DNA of 64,000 nt from assembly GCA_035523995.1 (NCBI GenBank), contig DATKPQ010000107.1:51079-115078 (forward strand). Direction: 5' to 3'. The DNA is from JASHVB01 sp035523995. Its GTDB lineage: Bacteria > Pseudomonadota > Alphaproteobacteria > Acetobacterales > Acetobacteraceae. Below the pieces are notes generated by a model. It was not told the origin of the DNA and did not search any database. It worked only from the letters and a program-made list of their open reading frames with translations. Shown piece after piece: positions 42,071-53,839 of the stretch. Within the stretch, counting starts at the first letter, position 1. Every line of letters starts with the position of its first letter. Position numbers and translations under genes: made by a program.

Positions 42071-42592
42071 CGAAGCCCCCTGCGCTTCTCCCGATCGCTC
42101 GTACATCAAACAGTCGTGACTGAGCGTGAACGAGCGTATGTTAAACAATGTCGCAACTATCTACCAATGTCAACGAGATCGGGGTAGTGTCGAGATAGGC
42201 TGAGGACGGTCGCATTCGTACCGGACTCTGCATGGTCAGCGACCGAGTTGGTAACCATATCCGCCAATCCCGGCTGCCATGGGCCATCCGCATGTTCCCG
42301 CCGACGCGCGCGGCTCGGCCGCACCGTACTGCCTTGAAGCTGTCAGGCAGGCAAACGCAAGGCTGTTCGCGCCGTTCCCCCCGCCGCCGCTCAACCCGCA
42401 GTCCCACCGGCTCAATCAGATTGGAGCACGTGATAATGTTCGGGTCCGTGCGCAAAGGGACGCGCCGGCGGACTCTGTGGGAAGGACCCTCTGGCGGCGG
42501 TTCTGTCATCGCAGTCGCGGGAGGCAATCGAGATCGCAAAGGAACTGGCGATAAAGGTCATCGGCAAATAAGGGGCGCTTCTGCGGTAAAAC
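42071..42592. other. Intergenic region without a recognised gene
   Basis: About 520 bases between the PEP-CTERM gene start and the uvrB end. The strand-average composition is less GC-rich near 42100-42200, as expected of a promoter region for the PEP-CTERM gene. Open frames cross it on both strands, but none has a family pattern, a ribosome site and a start together. The frame ending at 42570 reads AIEIAKELAIKVIGK at its end, a helix-like string that may be a relic. Confidence 0.45.
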
Positions 42593-44809
<2,217 letters not shown>

Positions 44810-44987
44810 GGGGGCTCCTCGGCCCAATATCGGCCCAGTACATGGCGCGGTCGGGTCGCGGCGTCGAGGGGCAGGGCAGCAGCGAAATACCTCTCCACAG
44901 CCTGCCTGCCACAGCATAAAACCCTTCCAGATGACGCGGCAAAGGCGATAATCTTCCCTCGACCTTCGCCAAGAGGAGTCCTCGCCG

Positions 44988-45572
44988 ATGTCGGTCGCCC
45001 GTCTGCGCGATTTCGTCGCCGCCGTTACCCGTCTGGTGGAGCATGAAGGCAATGCCGAGGACGCCATTCTGGCGCCTGCCCGCGGCCTGCTGTCTGGCCT
45101 GATCGCGCAGGACGATTGGCTGCCGGACGCCTTCGCCGCGCCTGACCCGGCGCGCTACCGGCAATACCTGCTGTATTGCGATCCGCTCGACCGGTTCAGC
45201 CTGGTGAGCTTCGTCTGGGGCCCGGGGCAGCGGACACCGGTGCACGACCACCTCATGTGGGGCCTGGTCGGCATGCTGCGCGGCGCCGAGGACGCTGTGC
45301 CCTACACGCATGATGCCGAAGGCCGCAGGCTGTGCGCCGGCGACCCATGCCGGCTGCATCCCGGCGAGGTCACCGCGGTGTCGCCACAAATCGGTGACAT
45401 CCACACGGTGGCGAATGCGCTGGCGGATCGTCCGTCGATCTCGATCCACCTCTACGGCGGCAATATCGGGACGGTGCGGCGGCACGGCTTCGATCCGGCC
45501 ACCGGCACGGCCAGCGAGTTCGTCTCCGGCTATTCCGGGACGATGACGCCCAATTTGTGGGCGATGGCGTAG
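44988..45572 (+). CDS. Cysteine-dioxygenase-like cupin enzyme
   Basis: A 194-residue cupin of the cysteine dioxygenase type I / thiol dioxygenase family. The iron ligands fit His86 and His88 (TPVHDHLMWG) and His139 (GDIHTVAN). The SFVWGPGQRTPVHDH string and the SISIHLYGGNI strand near the C-terminus are typical. Members oxidise cysteine or 3-mercaptopropionate to sulfinates. ATG 44988 is supported by gaggag upstream. It is divergent from uvrB with 178 bases between. Substrate preference cannot be fixed from this sequence. Confidence 0.85.
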   Translation: MSVARLRDFVAAVTRLVEHEGNAEDAILAPARGLLSGLIAQDDWLPDAFAAPDPARYRQYLLYCDPLDRFSLVSFVWGPGQRTPVHDHLMWGLVGMLRGAEDAVPYTHDAEGRRLCAGDPCRLHPGEVTAVSPQIGDIHTVANALADRPSISIHLYGGNIGTVRRHGFDPATGTASEFVSGYSGTMTPNLWAMA

Positions 45573-45583
45573 CCGAACCAGGC

Positions 45584-45817
45584 TCACGCAGCGGCAGGTC
45601 CCGGCTCGGCGTCTCTCAACGAGGGCGGAACCACCAGGGGCTGCCTGGCGAAGGCGGCTTCAAGATCGCGCAGGTCGTCCGGCGCGATGGGCCGCGAGCG
45701 CTTGGCCGCCCGCGCCAATGCAATGCGCACGCTTCCACGGCGCCAGCGCCTCAGCCTCGGCCTCGGCCGGGCGAGGGCCCGTTCCCGGGCGCGGCTCGGC
45801 GGCGATGCCAATAGCAC
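45584..45817 (-). CDS. Possible small basic protein
   Basis: A 77-codon frame with a GTG start (45817), Arg-rich at the N-terminus (RARERALARPRPRLRRWRRG) and ending in PPSLRDAEPGPAAA. The sequence between the dioxygenase and the STAND regulator holds nothing better. No family is recognised, and such frames occur by chance in this GC range, so this is a weak call. Confidence 0.25.
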   Translation of the reverse strand: MLLASPPSRARERALARPRPRLRRWRRGSVRIALARAAKRSRPIAPDDLRDLEAAFARQPLVVPPSLRDAEPGPAAA

Positions 45818-45847
45818 TTTGGCCGACCTGGCATAATGCCGCTTGGC

Positions 45848-48640
45848 CTATTCGAGTACTGTCATCATGTTTCGTGCGCGGATCAGGTCGCTGGTGCCAA
45901 ACCCCTCACCGAATTTCCGATATATTCCGGCCAGCAGGTCACGCGCCTCCGTACCTCGCCCGTGGCGCCACAACCGCGCGAGGGTCATGGCGGCGCGAAG
46001 TTCCCATGACAGCGCCGACTGCTCTCGCGCAATTTCCAACGCGCGCAACAGCTTCGCTTCTGCCGCGGCCGCGGCGCCCGGCGCGGCGTGCCAAAGCAAC
46101 AGTTCCGCATCGACGCGCAGCGCCTCCGGTGTGTTCCACGTCACAGCGATCGGCGCTGCACGTGGCAATGGAACGCCGATATGCGCGTCGCGGTCGAGTT
46201 CGGCGAACGGCGGGATCAGTGCGGGGTCCCCATGAGACTCGATGAACGATGCGATCAGCGCCTCGTCTTCATCGCCGTCGCGCAATTTCAACACGCGCGC
46301 GAACGCCATCACGCGCAGTTCCATACGCCGGATCCCGACGGCATGCGCGGCTAACAGATGGAAAAGGCGCCGTGCCTCGGCCATGTCGCCAGTCCACAGC
46401 GCGACCGGCAGCGCTCCCAAGGAAATGGCGTAGCATATGGAAAACGAATGCGCGCTCTTCGCCGCGGCCGCCACCGCCTCGTTCGCCGCGACCCTGGCCT
46501 GGTCCGGCAAGCCGCTCAGCCATAGAGTACGCGCCAACAAAGCCGCCATCGCGGCAGGCGTTTCGACCTGGAAGCCGATGCCCGATGCCGGGTCGAAGTG
46601 CTGCGGCTGGCCGAGCGCGCGCGCCGCGAATTCTCGCGCGGCCGCCTGATGCCCCAATAGATGATGGGTCAGTCCGAGGATGCGGTCACCGAGATGGATC
46701 GCACCCAGACTTCCCGAGTTCGCCGCAGCTTCCGCGTAGCGGTGTGCTACATCGAGCGCGGCAGCATAATCGCCGTGGCCCCGGCGTGCCGCCCAGATTC
46801 CCCACAATGCCTGGATCTGCACATCGGTCACGTCTCTACGTTCGGCGATCTCCAGCGCGCGGGCAAACGCCGGCTCAATGGCATCGCTGTCCGGCGCCGA
46901 GTACCAAAACACACGGCCCAACGCGATCCGAAGCCGCATTTCTACGTCCGAGCCCGCTTCGGCATGGGATAATGCTTGTTCTACGCGGCCACGCGCCGTC
47001 GCTATCTGGAACAACTCGAACCACACAGGCTCCGCCGCGAGCGTTAGCGCCAGCCCAATCGCAGGGTCACCGGTGCTGGAAAACGCCCATTCGAGCGCAC
47101 CATGCACCTCATCGGCGCGCCTGCGCGAGGCGGCCAGATATTCCTCCGAAGCCTTCGACCGCCGCTCGTCGCCGAGGTGTTGGAGCACAATCAGGAAGTA
47201 TGTCGCGTGGCTGCGGGCGACACTTGCGAGGGCTCCACTCTCCGCCAGCCGGTCCAGGGCATAGATGCGGTTCGTTTCGAGCAAACGAAATTCAGCACCG
47301 GCCGGATCCGTGGTTCTGAACACCAGCGACTTGGCAACCAGCCCGGCGACGCCATCGGCGATTTCGGCATGGCTCGTTCCCGCCGCCACGGCGCCTGCCG
47401 CGTCCAGTGAGAACGGCCCGGCAAAGATGGCGAGGCGACGCAGCAGGTCACGCTCCGCCTCGTTCAGCAGTTGGTAGCTCCAATCGAGTGCCGCTCGCAG
47501 CGTCCGATGTCTGGGCAGGGCGGTGCGGCGTCCAGTGGTCAGCAGAGCAAAACGATCCTGCAATCCGCTCGCGACACGCTCAACGCCCAGGGACGCAGCG
47601 CGGGCCGCCGCGAACTCGATGGCGAGGGGGATGCCGTCAAGGTGGCGGCAGATCGCCGCGATCGCCTGAGCATGGCTTGGATTGGCGGCATTGTCCGAGC
47701 CCAACTCGCGGGCTCGCGCGATGAAGAGTTCCACCGCGCTGTGGCCGAGGATTCCGGCCGCGTCGCATTGCTCCAACGCGGGCACTTCAAGCGGCGGCAC
47801 GCGCCACACATACTCACCCTGGGTGCGCAGGGCCTCCCGGCTGGTCGCCACGATCGTGATGTGAGGGCAGAACGTGATCAAGGTCTCTGCCAGACCCGCC
47901 ACCGCCGAGATGAGATGCTCACAGTTGTCGAGAATCAGCAGCAGATTCTTGTCGCCGATTGCGCGGGTGAGAGCCTCGGGCGTGACGACGTCGGGCAGCA
48001 CCGTGAGTCGGAGCATGCCGGCCACCGCGGATGGCACGAGGCCAGGATCGGCGAGCGACGCCAGTTCGACCAACCATGCGCCATCTGCGCACTCGCCCAC
48101 GATGCCGCGCGCTGCTTTCAAGGCGAGGCTGGTTTTGCCGATGCCGCCGGGTCCGGTCAGGGTCACGAGGCGATAGGCGGATACCAGGTCCCGCAACCGC
48201 GCCACCGCCGCCTTCCGCCCGATGAGGTGCGTAACAGTCATTGGTAAATTGGTTACCGGCGATTCGCCGTCGATCCGCACGCGCTGAAGACCGGCCGGCT
48301 GCTTCGCCGCCTCGTGGCGCCGAACACTCCAGTCGCCGAGCAGGCGATAGCCGCGGCCTGCTTCGGTCTTCAATAAACTCCGATTGCGGCCCAGCGCCTT
48401 GCGGATCGCGGCCGCATGCACGCGAAGCGTGTTTTCCGTGATGATCACACCTGGCCAGATGCGATCTATCAGTTCGTTTTTGGTGACAAGCTTGCCGGCG
48501 GACCGGGCGAGAATTTCGATGATCGCGAAGGCGCGTCCACCAATCGGCACCGGAGAGCCAAGGACCCGGAGTTCGCGGCGGGCGAGATCGATCTCGCACT
48601 CACCCGAGGCGTGAACCAGTCGGATGTGCTCGTCAGGCAT
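45848..48640 (-). CDS. Winged-helix STAND ATPase regulator
   Basis: A 930-residue transcription regulator. Residues 1-105 form an OmpR/PhoB-type winged helix (NELIDRIWPGVIITENTLRVHAAAIRKAL, in parts, and GRGYRLL). A STAND NTPase follows, with Walker A GPGGIGKT (163-170) and Walker B LLLILDNCEHL. The family string EYVWRVPPLEVP and the NB-ARC-like LDWSYQLLNEAERDLLRRLAIFAGPFSL (in parts) continue it. The C-terminal half, after about residue 500, is a helical-repeat sensor with TPR-like helices. This layout matches AfsR/SARP-related and CadC-like regulators. Its target genes are not evident. ATG 48640 fits the family start. Confidence 0.88.
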   Translation of the reverse strand: MPDEHIRLVHASGECEIDLARRELRVLGSPVPIGGRAFAIIEILARSAGKLVTKNELIDRIWPGVIITENTLRVHAAAIRKALGRNRSLLKTEAGRGYRLLGDWSVRRHEAAKQPAGLQRVRIDGESPVTNLPMTVTHLIGRKAAVARLRDLVSAYRLVTLTGPGGIGKTSLALKAARGIVGECADGAWLVELASLADPGLVPSAVAGMLRLTVLPDVVTPEALTRAIGDKNLLLILDNCEHLISAVAGLAETLITFCPHITIVATSREALRTQGEYVWRVPPLEVPALEQCDAAGILGHSAVELFIARARELGSDNAANPSHAQAIAAICRHLDGIPLAIEFAAARAASLGVERVASGLQDRFALLTTGRRTALPRHRTLRAALDWSYQLLNEAERDLLRRLAIFAGPFSLDAAGAVAAGTSHAEIADGVAGLVAKSLVFRTTDPAGAEFRLLETNRIYALDRLAESGALASVARSHATYFLIVLQHLGDERRSKASEEYLAASRRRADEVHGALEWAFSSTGDPAIGLALTLAAEPVWFELFQIATARGRVEQALSHAEAGSDVEMRLRIALGRVFWYSAPDSDAIEPAFARALEIAERRDVTDVQIQALWGIWAARRGHGDYAAALDVAHRYAEAAANSGSLGAIHLGDRILGLTHHLLGHQAAAREFAARALGQPQHFDPASGIGFQVETPAAMAALLARTLWLSGLPDQARVAANEAVAAAAKSAHSFSICYAISLGALPVALWTGDMAEARRLFHLLAAHAVGIRRMELRVMAFARVLKLRDGDEDEALIASFIESHGDPALIPPFAELDRDAHIGVPLPRAAPIAVTWNTPEALRVDAELLLWHAAPGAAAAAEAKLLRALEIAREQSALSWELRAAMTLARLWRHGRGTEARDLLAGIYRKFGEGFGTSDLIRARNMMTVLE

Positions 48641-48916
48641 CTATAAGGCCCGTCATGACGCTTCGTCCGGATTGTCTGGGGGTTAACTTACGGCGTTGGG
48701 TGGCGGCGCCGCCATTCCCTCCCCCGGGGCCAGACCGGGCCATACGGGCCGGAGCGCAGTATGTCCGTAATGGGTCAAACCCGGCCCGTCGGTTCGATCA
48801 CCGGCGCTCCAGCGGCCGCAAGCACAGCCGGGACAGCCACGTCTGCGCCACGCCTCAGCCACCGGGTCAACGCCAGCGTCACACCGCGCCTGCTCGCGGG
48901 GGCGGCGACGATCGTC

Positions 48917-50419
48917 TCACCCCGCGAGCAGCGGCACGCCCACGAACAGCAGCGCGGCCAGGAAGATGGCGCCGAAGATCGCCCCCAGCCGCCAGAACTG
49001 TGCCGGAGTCAGGTAGCCGCTGTTGTAGTAAGGCAGCGCCGCGCCGGTGGCATAGGGCGTCAGGATGCCCATGATCCCGGTGGTCATCGCCAGCCCGATC
49101 GCCAGTGTCATCGGCGACAAGCCCGGGATCGCCAGCCCCGCCGCCAGCATCATCGGCATCATCGCCGTGGTATGCGCCGTCAGGCTCGCGAACATGTAGT
49201 GCGACACGAAATAGATCGCGACCAGGCTCATCAGGATCAGCATCGGCGGCAGCCCGCCGACATGCGCCGCGGTGAAATCTGCGAACCATTTCACGAACCC
49301 GCAGCGTGACAGCCCGTCGGCCAGTGTCACCAGCGTGGCCAGCAGCACGATCGTGGTCCAGGCCGCATCATTGCGCGCCATGTCCTTCCAGGTGACCACG
49401 CCCAGCACCAGCATCGCCGACAACACCAGGAACGCCGCCAGAGTCGGATCGATGAAGCTGCCGCCAAAAATCCACAGCAGGATCGCGCACAGCACCAGCA
49501 CGCCCAGCGTGCTCTCCCGCCAGGTGATGCGCCCCATCTTGGCCAACTCGGTACCGGCCCAGGCAGAAGCCTCCGGGCTGCGCTTGATTTCGGGCGGGAA
49601 CAGGAAATACGCGATTACCGGCAACGCCAGCAGCAGCGGCAGCGCAAACGGCAGCGACGCGCGCATCCACTGCCCGTAGCTGATCGAGACATGCGCGATC
49701 CGACCAATAAAGTCGCGCGCGAGGAAATTCGGCGCGCAGGCCGTCATGAACAAGGTGGAGGTGACGCAATCGGCGGCGAAGGTCGTCCACATGATATAGC
49801 CGCCGATCCGCCGCGCCGACGGATCATGCGGCTTCGAATCGTATAGCGCCGGCAAATTGTTCACCACCGGAAAGATGATGCCCGCGCCCCGCGCGGTATT
49901 GGAAGGCGTGAACGGTGCCAGCACCATATCGGCGAACGTCGTGGCATAGCCCAGCGTCAGCGTGCGCTTGCCCAGGGCGCGCACCAACAGCAGGGCGATG
50001 CGCCGCCCCAGCCCGGTCTTTTCATATCCCAGCGCAAACATGAAGGCACCGCCCACCAGCCACACAGTCGTGCTGGCGAATCCGGACAGCGCCCAGTTCA
50101 CGCTCTGACTGCCGACGTTGAAACCATGCCTCGCGAGGTCGGCCGGCCCGAACAACGTCCAGCGCGACAGCACGGCCGCAAGCGTCAGCCCGATCAGCCC
50201 GACGGCCGGATTCGGCAGCGGTTCGGTGACCAGCGCGGCAATCACGCCGGTGAACAAAGCGAAGTAGTACCAGGCATGTAGGGCCAGCCCGGGCGGGGGC
50301 GGCAGCAGGGCGATCAGCACCGCCAGCGCAACCGGAACGGCGCCGCGCCACCAGCCGCGAGGCGGCACAGCGGTGCCTGTCTGCCGCGACTTCGGCGGCG
50401 GCGCGAGGGTTGTGGACAT
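48917..50419 (-). CDS. DASS family anion/dicarboxylate transporter
   Basis: A 500-residue inner-membrane transporter of the divalent anion:Na+ symporter (SLC13/CitT) family. About eleven to twelve hydrophobic segments are visible. Substrate-site motifs are FTPSNTARGAGIIFPVV in the middle and LTPYATGAALPYYNSGYL near the end, the paired SNT/TGA-type loops of the family. It likely moves citrate, tartrate, succinate or 2-oxoglutarate, possibly as an antiporter like CitT or TtdT. It is a single gene. ATG 50419 fits. The gap 48641-48916 to the STAND regulator holds nothing recognised. Confidence 0.9.
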   Translation of the reverse strand: MSTTLAPPPKSRQTGTAVPPRGWWRGAVPVALAVLIALLPPPPGLALHAWYYFALFTGVIAALVTEPLPNPAVGLIGLTLAAVLSRWTLFGPADLARHGFNVGSQSVNWALSGFASTTVWLVGGAFMFALGYEKTGLGRRIALLLVRALGKRTLTLGYATTFADMVLAPFTPSNTARGAGIIFPVVNNLPALYDSKPHDPSARRIGGYIMWTTFAADCVTSTLFMTACAPNFLARDFIGRIAHVSISYGQWMRASLPFALPLLLALPVIAYFLFPPEIKRSPEASAWAGTELAKMGRITWRESTLGVLVLCAILLWIFGGSFIDPTLAAFLVLSAMLVLGVVTWKDMARNDAAWTTIVLLATLVTLADGLSRCGFVKWFADFTAAHVGGLPPMLILMSLVAIYFVSHYMFASLTAHTTAMMPMMLAAGLAIPGLSPMTLAIGLAMTTGIMGILTPYATGAALPYYNSGYLTPAQFWRLGAIFGAIFLAALLFVGVPLLAG

Positions 50420-50611
50420 GGCAATGATCCCGTTGCACGTGCCAATTGATCCTGCGCTGACTGAAGGTTAACCGCATTGCGCTGGATCAATTTGGGCCGG
50501 CGGATCAAGCCGGGCCGGCTCATCCCCAGGCCGGTTCAGATGCCGAGTTGACCACCCGCCGGCGCGGCCGGTGCCCAACTCGCACGACATGGGTTTGGGC
50601 ACGAAACCCGG

Positions 50612-50920
50612 TCAGGAGCGCCAGAACAGTTTGGACAACTCACACAGCATGTCACAACGAGTGGCTCCGATGTCACGCAACATTCGAGCATCAAGTTGCG
50701 CGAGTTCTGCTCGCGCGCGATAACGTCGCCAAAACAAACGCGCGGTTGCCAGAGCCCCTTGCGTCCACCGTGGACCTCGGCCTTTCCATCTGCTCTTGCC
50801 GGTCGGACTTCCGCCCGGCCACCGCGCGATGTTGCCTGTCACGCGCTCGGTCGCAAGCCAGCTCCATCGCCGAGAGTCGAAGTTCAGACCGCAGTCTCTT
50901 ATTCGATCGCTATGCCGCAT
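50612..50920 (-). CDS. DUF1127 domain protein
   Basis: A 102-residue protein with a C-terminal DUF1127 domain: RLFWRRYRARAELAQLDARM followed by LRDIGATRCDMLCELSKLFW. DUF1127 proteins are small, basic and usually 45-70 residues long, and are implicated in phosphate, carbon or RNA metabolism. The N-terminal half here, basic and Trp-rich (WPGGSPTGKSRWKGRGPRW), is extra. ATG 50920 follows a G-rich ribosome site (gagaggtttcgggg). It is on the same strand as, and downstream of, the TauE gene. Confidence 0.8.
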   Translation of the reverse strand: MRHSDRIRDCGLNFDSRRWSWLATERVTGNIARWPGGSPTGKSRWKGRGPRWTQGALATARLFWRRYRARAELAQLDARMLRDIGATRCDMLCELSKLFWRS

Positions 50921-50984
50921 GACCCCGAAACCTCTCCCGCGGCACATATGAAACACGCGCCGCGGCGACTGAGCGCACGATCCA

Positions 50985-51731
50985 TCAAACCACCGAGCGA
51001 ATCATCAGGTCCGCACCAAGGAGCAGAAGTCCAAGCAGGAAAAGCAGGCGGAACGTCGCCGGATCTATTCGGGTGCGGATCACCTGCCCGATCCCCATTC
51101 CGGCGAGCGCCGGTAGCGTGCAAAGAGAGGAGGCTCCGGCGGCAGTGATTTGAAACGCGCCCCGTGCCGCCAACCCGGCGGCCAAAGCGATGGTGGACGC
51201 GGTAAAGGATAGTCCCAGGACCTGCACCAGGTCGTCCTTCTCGAATCCCAGTGCCTGGAGATAGGGAACCGCGGGGATGACAAAAACGCCGGTAGCGCCC
51301 GTCACGATGCCGGTCGCGGCGCCGATGGCGGGAGACAGCCAAACCTCATGCCAACGTGAGACCGAGAGACGAACCTTGGCCAACCCGATTGCGGCATAGG
51401 CCATGAGCGCTATCCCCAGCCATGTGGCCGCCCGTCCCGCGCCGGTACCGATAATGAGGCCGGTGCCCGCCAACGTCGCCAGACAGATCATGAGCAACAT
51501 CGGCCAGATCCGCCACAGCAAAATCAGCCGATGCCGCCCCGCAAGGTACTGCCAAACATTTGTCACCAGGGACGGAACGACAAGAAAGGCAGCAGCCTCA
51601 GCCGGTGCCATCAACAGACCGAGGACTCCCATGGCGACCGTCGGAAGCCCCATGCCCGTGACCCCCTTTACCAGGCCAGCGAGTACAAAGGTCAGCGTCA
51701 CGCCAAGCACTTGAAGGTAGATCGTATGCAT
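50985..51731 (-). CDS. Sulfite exporter TauE/SafE family permease
   Basis: A 248-residue inner-membrane protein with about seven to eight hydrophobic segments. The family duplications GLVKGVTGMGLPTVAMGVLG and GAATGIVTGATGVFVIPAVPYLQ are clear. Members export sulfite, sulfoacetate or organic anions. ATG 51731 is chosen; the longer frame to 51800 enters the divergent promoter region. It is divergent from a LysR gene (51823) with 91 bases between, which is the typical arrangement for a LysR regulator and its target. Confidence 0.88.
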   Translation of the reverse strand: MHTIYLQVLGVTLTFVLAGLVKGVTGMGLPTVAMGVLGLLMAPAEAAAFLVVPSLVTNVWQYLAGRHRLILLWRIWPMLLMICLATLAGTGLIIGTGAGRAATWLGIALMAYAAIGLAKVRLSVSRWHEVWLSPAIGAATGIVTGATGVFVIPAVPYLQALGFEKDDLVQVLGLSFTASTIALAAGLAARGAFQITAAGASSLCTLPALAGMGIGQVIRTRIDPATFRLLFLLGLLLLGADLMIRSVV

Positions 51732-51822
51732 GCGCGGAACTTGATATGGCGGCCTCCAGGTGACAATTTGGCTTTTCCGCCGTCTGCCTTCGGCCGACAC
51801 GAAGGCAGGAAAGGAACACCGG

Positions 51823-52731
51823 ATGCGCTTCGATCTCGTCGATCTGCTGCTCTTTCTTCACGTCGCCGAGACCGCCAGCATCACCCATGGTGCGGCGATG
51901 TCCAACCTGGCGCTCGCCTCTGCCAGCGGGCGCATTCGTAAAATGGAGGAGCTTTCCGGCGCACCGCTGCTGGAACGTAATCGCCGAGGTGTCATGCTCA
52001 CCCCCGCCGGCCGGGCATTCGTCCATCACGCCCGTCTCGTGCTGCAACAGATGGAGCAGATGAAAGGTGAATTGTCCGAGTTCGCCGGCGGACGGAAAGG
52101 CCGGGTTCGCATGCAGGCAAACGCGTCGGCCCTCAGCGAATTCCTGCCCGAGGTCTTCAAGGGATTCCTCGCCAGCCACCCGGGTATCGACATCGACCTG
52201 GAGGAGAACTCAAGCTACGAGATTGTCAGGGCCGTCGCCGAGGGCTTCGTTGAGATCGGAATCGTCGCAGACATCGTCGACTTCTCGGATCTGGAAGCTT
52301 ATCCCTTCGCGACCGATCGTCTCGTCGTGGTCATGCCGCGAGGCCATTCCTTGGCCGGTCAGCGCAGCCTGGCTTTTCGATCTTTGCTCGACCATGAATT
52401 TGTCGGGCTGGCCGCCGCCAATGCCCTGCAGCAACATATCGGGCAGCGCGCCATCCAGGCGGGGAAGCCGCTGAAATTGCGGGTCCGTCTCGGCAGCTTT
52501 GACGCCGCGTGCCGAATGGTCGGAAACGGCGTTGGATTGGCCGTCATCCCGGAAACGGCCGCCCGCAGGTGCAGAAAGGCGGCAGCGATCAGCGTTGCCA
52601 GACTGACGGACTCGTGGGCTCTCCGGCAACTGCACGTCTGCGTCCGTCGTTCAAGCGACCTGCCACCGCCCGCGCGCCTCTTGTTGGAATACCTTCGAAC
52701 ACACGGCCACAGAAAAAAACGCCTGATGTAA
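51823..52731 (+). CDS. LysR-family regulator
   Basis: A 302-residue transcription regulator. The N-terminal helix-turn-helix is VDLLLFLHVAETASITHGAA, then RIRKMEELSGAPLLERNRRG. The effector-binding domain follows (GRKGRVRMQANASALSEFLP, VGNGVGLAVIPETAARR). ATG 51823 is preceded by ggaaagg. It lies divergent to the TauE/SafE gene and probably controls it in response to a small anion or sulfur compound. Confidence 0.88.
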   Translation: MRFDLVDLLLFLHVAETASITHGAAMSNLALASASGRIRKMEELSGAPLLERNRRGVMLTPAGRAFVHHARLVLQQMEQMKGELSEFAGGRKGRVRMQANASALSEFLPEVFKGFLASHPGIDIDLEENSSYEIVRAVAEGFVEIGIVADIVDFSDLEAYPFATDRLVVVMPRGHSLAGQRSLAFRSLLDHEFVGLAAANALQQHIGQRAIQAGKPLKLRVRLGSFDAACRMVGNGVGLAVIPETAARRCRKAAAISVARLTDSWALRQLHVCVRRSSDLPPPARLLLEYLRTHGHRKKRLM

Positions 52732-52813
52732 GCTGCACGGCCTGAATTCGCCCGGGGACGACGCCAACCTGAGGAGTGTCATTGCAAGCCAAGAGCGTTA
52801 TTACGACCAAAGA

Positions 52814-52936
52814 ATCATGTCATTGCGAGGAGCGCAGCGACGAAGCAACCTCGGTCGTATTGACCTACGGATAGCCCGAAGGCTTCCCGGAACAAGATAG
52901 CTTCGCTTCGCTTCGCTTCGCTTCGCCCCGCAATAA
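52814..52936. repeat. Dispersed palindromic repeat, family A, with a pentanucleotide run
   Basis: Left arm gtcattgcgaggagcgcagc with gacgaagcaacctcggtcg, and right arm gcccc gcaataac. The right arm contains a run of five cttcg units at 52901-52925, which makes it longer than in other copies. It follows the LysR gene by about 80 bases. Confidence 0.75.
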
Positions 52937-52942
52937 CGCCGA

Positions 52943-53725
52943 CTAGCCCTCCCGCACCACAGGATTCCGTAACGTGCCGATCTGATTGATCTCGATCTCG
53001 ATCGTATCGCCGTGCTTCATGTTCTCGGTGGCGCCTTCCGTGCCCATCCAGACGACATCACCCGGATACAAAGTCAGGTACCGCGTCATCGCCACCAAGT
53101 AATCCACCACGCCGAACACCATGGCATTGGTGCGGAACTCGATCAGTTGCCTGCCGTTCAACCGCACCCGCGTCACCAGGCTCTCCAGGTCAACGTCGGT
53201 CTCGATCCACGGCCCCATCGGCTTGAACGTATCGGTGTTCTTGCTCCGCCACATCGTGCGGTCGCCCTTCTGCCAGGTACGTTCCGACACGTCGTTGCCG
53301 ATCGTCCAGCCCATCACGGCCGACAACGCATTCGCCCGCGTCAGCCCGGTGCACTTGCGGCCGATCACCGCGACCAGCTCGCCCTCATATTGCACCTGAT
53401 CGGTCGCATCCTTCGGAATCACGATGGTCTCGCCATGCGCGATCAGCGCGTTGTTGGCGCGATAGCCGATATCGGGCTGCGTCGGCAGGTTCGGCTTCTG
53501 CCCGACCTTCTCCGCCACTTCCCGCACATGCTCCGGATAGTTCATGCCGCAGGCATAGAACGTGGGCGGCACGACGGGCACCAGCAGCTTCACGTCGTCG
53601 AATTTCCAGCGCGCGGGCGTGCGTTCCCACCCATCGAATGGCGAGCCGCGCACCGGAATGACGGCGTCGCCCTCGACCACGCCATAGGTCGGCATGCCAT
53701 TCAGTTCGAAGCGTGCCCAGCGCAT
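52943..53725 (-). CDS. Fumarylacetoacetate hydrolase family protein
   Basis: A 260-residue metal-dependent C-C bond hydrolase/decarboxylase fold protein. Signature strings are FYACGMNYPEHV, GYRANNALIAHGETIVIP, VQYEGELVAVIGRK (metal-ligand Glu residues), AVMGWTIGNDVSERTWQ and KNTDTFKPMGPWIET. The family breaks down 2-oxo intermediates of aromatic and sugar-acid degradation. ATG 53725 fits. It is downstream of metE on the same strand, with a strong hairpin between (53771-53805), so it is probably its own unit. Confidence 0.88.
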   Translation of the reverse strand: MRWARFELNGMPTYGVVEGDAVIPVRGSPFDGWERTPARWKFDDVKLLVPVVPPTFYACGMNYPEHVREVAEKVGQKPNLPTQPDIGYRANNALIAHGETIVIPKDATDQVQYEGELVAVIGRKCTGLTRANALSAVMGWTIGNDVSERTWQKGDRTMWRSKNTDTFKPMGPWIETDVDLESLVTRVRLNGRQLIEFRTNAMVFGVVDYLVAMTRYLTLYPGDVVWMGTEGATENMKHGDTIEIEINQIGTLRNPVVREG

Positions 53726-53770
53726 ATGCCGTCTCCTCCCGTTTGGTGCGGCGAGCCAACAGGGCAGGAG

Positions 53771-53805
53771 CCGCGGCGCGGACAGTACTGCGATCCGCGC
53801 CGCGG
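53771..53805. terminator. Hairpin between metE and the FAH-family gene
   Basis: Perfect 12-base stem: ccgcggcgcgga and tccgcgccgcgg, with an 11-base loop. It lies 34 bases after the metE stop in the direction of transcription. There is no T-tract, so factor-independent termination is not certain. Confidence 0.5.
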
Positions 53806-53839
53806 TGCCATTGGGCCGGCGAGGAGGCCGCGCCCCGGC

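Noticed and set aside
42071..42592. Genes in the gap before uvrB
   Set aside because: Open frames exist on both strands, but none combines a start, a ribosome site and a recognisable pattern.
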